Origin: Neoroseomonas eburnea
GTDB lineage: Bacteria > Pseudomonadota > Alphaproteobacteria > Acetobacterales > Acetobacteraceae
Direction: 5' to 3'
Assembly: GCF_018129005.1 (NCBI RefSeq)
Contig: NZ_JAAEDL010000001.1
Location: forward strand, 1-64,000
DNA length: 64,000 nucleotides
In this document: positions 62,360 through 64,000 of the stretch, in pieces
How the letters are laid out: every line of letters begins with the position of its first letter
Position numbering within the stretch: position 1 is the first letter of the stretch
The notes under the pieces: model-generated
Told to the model about the DNA's origin: nothing
Seen by the model: only the letters and a program-made list of their open reading frames with translations
The model's database searches: none
Position numbers and translations under genes: made by a program

Positions 62360-63382
62360 CTACAGGAACTTGTGGACGATATCGGTCGAGGATCTCTCGC
62401 CGATCGCGTCGAAATGCGCGGCGAGGAACTGCTCCGCCCGCTGCACGCCCAATTCACGCAGATGATGCAGGAAGCCGCGGCTGGCATTCATCTTGGACGA
62501 TGCGTTCAGCGACGCCAGCTCCTCCTCCGCGTCGATCGTGTGGATGAAGCAGCGCAGATGACGGTCCTTCGGCAGCTCGCCCTTGTCGATCAGGTCGGTC
62601 ACGAAGCGGATCATGCGCATCTCGCGCATCAGGGAGGAGTTGAAGGCGAGCGTGTTCATCCGGTCGACGATGTCGCGGATGTCGCGCGGCACCTCGGGGA
62701 TGTTGATCGGGTTGAGCTGCACGATGAGGATATCCGGCGCCCCGCCCATGTAGATCACCGGAAAGATCGGCGGATTGCCGCAATAGCCGCCGTCCCAGTA
62801 GTGCTGGCCCTCCACCTCGACCGCCTGGAACAGCAGCGGCACGCAGGCCGAGGCCATCACCGCGTTGGCGCTCATCTCGCTGCGCTCGAACACCCGCAGC
62901 CGCCCGGTCAGCACGTTGGTCGCGCAGACGAAGAGGGCCGGGCCCGGCGCGCTGCGCAGCCGGGCGAAATCCACCACCTTCTCGATCAGCTCGTGCAGCC
63001 CGTTGCGGTTCCCGGGGTTCAGCTCATAGGGCGAGAACTGCCGCATCAGCACGTCGGCCATCCGCCAGGCCGGCGAGAAATCCATGTTGCCGGGACTGAA
63101 CATCAGGTCGATCGGCGTCGGCTGCACCGGCGACAGGGTGAACATGTCGGCGACACCCTCCCAGAAGGCGTCGAGCATGCGGCGCGCTTCCGCCGGGCCG
63201 CCGGCGATCAGCCCGTCGGCGACGATCGCCGCGTTCATCGCACCGGCGCTGGTGCCGACCAGCGCCTCGACCTCCAGCCGGTCGTCCGCGAGCAGCCGGT
63301 CGAGCACGCCCCAGGTGAAGGCACCGTGCGACCCGCCGCCCTGCAGCGCGAGCTTGATCCTCTTGCGGTTCCCCTGCGTCAT
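62360..63382 (-). CDS. patatin-like phospholipase family protein
   Basis: This 340-aa lipid acyl hydrolase has the oxyanion-hole motif GGGSHGAF at 15-22, the nucleophile Ser45 in GTSAG, and the catalytic Asp197 in the DGG motif (HYWDGGYCGN), i.e. the full Ser-Asp dyad. The family includes RssA-type bacterial proteins. No signal peptide is seen, so it probably acts in the cytoplasm or at the inner membrane. The stop faces the repeat-rich junction. The start ATG at 63382 is 8 bp after the stop of a nucleotide cyclase on the same strand. Confidence 0.92.
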   Translation of the reverse strand: MTQGNRKRIKLALQGGGSHGAFTWGVLDRLLADDRLEVEALVGTSAGAMNAAIVADGLIAGGPAEARRMLDAFWEGVADMFTLSPVQPTPIDLMFSPGNMDFSPAWRMADVLMRQFSPYELNPGNRNGLHELIEKVVDFARLRSAPGPALFVCATNVLTGRLRVFERSEMSANAVMASACVPLLFQAVEVEGQHYWDGGYCGNPPIFPVIYMGGAPDILIVQLNPINIPEVPRDIRDIVDRMNTLAFNSSLMREMRMIRFVTDLIDKGELPKDRHLRCFIHTIDAEEELASLNASSKMNASRGFLHHLRELGVQRAEQFLAAHFDAIGERSSTDIVHKFL

Positions 63383-63389
63383 GCGGGTC

Positions 63390-64000
63390 CTACTTGCTGT
63401 CGAGCCGCGTCACCGGCGACCAGTCGTCCGGCCGGCCGCCGGGATAGCGGGCGAGCCGCGCGGCATAGGCCGCGACCAGCGGATCCTTCGCCGGGTCGCC
63501 GGCCTCGCGCAGAGCCGCGGCGGCGGCGTCGAACTGCCCGGCCCGCCAGCGGCGGATCGCCTCGCCCCAGGCCGGCAGCCGCGCCACCAGCGCGGGGTCG
63601 GCGAGCAGCGGCGCATCCTTCGGATCGGCGGCGACCGACAGACCGACCAGCTCATGCACCTCGACCGGGTCCTGCGTGCCCTTGGCCAGCACCAGGTCCA
63701 CCGGGCGGAAGACGAAGCCGCTGCCGGCGCCGAGCCGCGTCTGCTCCGAGACGAGGATCTGCGTGCCGTACATCTTGTTCATGCCCTCGAGCCGCGAGGC
63801 GAGGTTCACCATCGACCCGATCGCCGTATAGGCCATGCGGTCGGAGGAGCCGACATTGCCCACCACCGCCTCCCCGGTGTGCAGCCCGAAGCGGGTGTGC
63901 AGCCGCGGCCAGCCGCGGGCCGCGAATTCCTCCTCCAGCCGCTGCGTCAGCAGCCGGGCGCGCAGCGCGGCCCGGCAGCCGTGCAGGGCATGCGCGAGGT
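63390..64000 (-). CDS. class III adenylate/guanylate cyclase, C-terminal part (truncated by window end)
   Basis: The frame is open to the window edge, so the N-terminal part lies beyond it. Visible are the end of the class III cyclase catalytic domain, with RFGLHTGEAVVGNVG, YTAIGSMVNLASRLEGMN (the conserved Asn-x3-Arg of the transition-state site) and YGTQILVSEQT, then a C-terminal tail of about 100 residues with helical patterns (AIRRWRAGQFDAAAAALREA). Proteins with this ending often have CHASE2 or other sensor domains upstream. It would make cAMP or cGMP. It lies just upstream of the patatin gene and may be cotranscribed with it. Confidence 0.88.
   Translation of the reverse strand, partial: LAHALHGCRAALRARLLTQRLEEEFAARGWPRLHTRFGLHTGEAVVGNVGSSDRMAYTAIGSMVNLASRLEGMNKMYGTQILVSEQTRLGAGSGFVFRPVDLVLAKGTQDPVEVHELVGLSVAADPKDAPLLADPALVARLPAWGEAIRRWRAGQFDAAAAALREAGDPAKDPLVAAYAARLARYPGGRPDDWSPVTRLDSK

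Overview
The window is 64 kb of very GC-rich DNA (roughly 70% by eye) with strong third-position GC, dense operons with ATGA/TGATG stop-start overlaps and frequent GTG starts. The gene content is two TRAP transporters, a polyamine-type ABC importer, a complete urease cluster, many CoA-linked catabolic enzymes, SDRs and a form II CoxL-like molybdoenzyme. Together these suggest a heterotrophic alphaproteobacterium, probably Rhodospirillales/Acetobacteraceae (Roseomonas-like). That placement is inference from composition and gene families; no rRNA or marker gene is present. I see no rRNA, tRNA, CRISPR array, transposase, integrase or phage gene, so this reads as ordinary chromosome rich in accessory catabolism.

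Layout. 1-5.7 kb: end of a proline-rich protein, an SDR, then a beta-oxidation operon (FadJ-type bifunctional enzyme, two acyl-CoA dehydrogenases). 5.8-10.7 kb: orphan CoxL-type subunit, TrxC, ribokinase, two small envelope proteins. 11-15.8 kb: an acetolactate-synthase-like TPP enzyme with an internally duplicated unknown protein, divergent from an acetoin-dehydrogenase-type E1 alpha/beta pair. 15.9-26.2 kb: 1-Cys peroxiredoxin, TRAP system 1, acyl-CoA synthetase, two SDRs, TRAP system 2. 26.4-31.9 kb: two GT4 glycosyltransferases, RraA-like protein, thioesterase, GlcG/HbpS protein. 32-41.7 kb: a catabolic island around a PotABCD-type importer with amidohydrolase, DadA/PuuB-like oxidase, hydroxyacid dehydrogenase, class II aldolase and a dimethylargininase-like hydrolase. 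41.9-47.3 kb: RidA-like double-domain protein, orphan peptide-binding protein, DUF1028 protein, class V aminotransferase, zinc alcohol dehydrogenase. 47.4-54 kb: urease operon ureDABC-X-EFG plus a 3-hydroxyacyl-CoA dehydrogenase. 54-62 kb: protocatechuate 3,4-dioxygenase subunits, then a GltD-like flavo-iron-sulfur protein with a two-subunit 2-oxoacid:acceptor oxidoreductase, a phosphoribosyltransferase and a PLP lyase/decarboxylase. 62.4-64 kb: patatin-like lipase and the end of a class III nucleotide cyclase.

The most unusual things: (1) every convergent gene junction longer than 100 bp (six of them) carries a structured repeat from one of three families, each family appearing at exactly two junctions; (2) the urease operon has a UreA with a 65-residue Lys/Ala/Pro-rich, histone-H1-like tail, an unrecognised 115-aa gene between ureC and ureE, and a ureE His-tail that also encodes a Thr-rich UreF N-terminus in another frame; (3) an unknown tandem-duplicated protein is translationally coupled to a TPP enzyme; (4) a three-gene 2-oxoacid oxidoreductase module has its own NAD(P)H-type flavoprotein.
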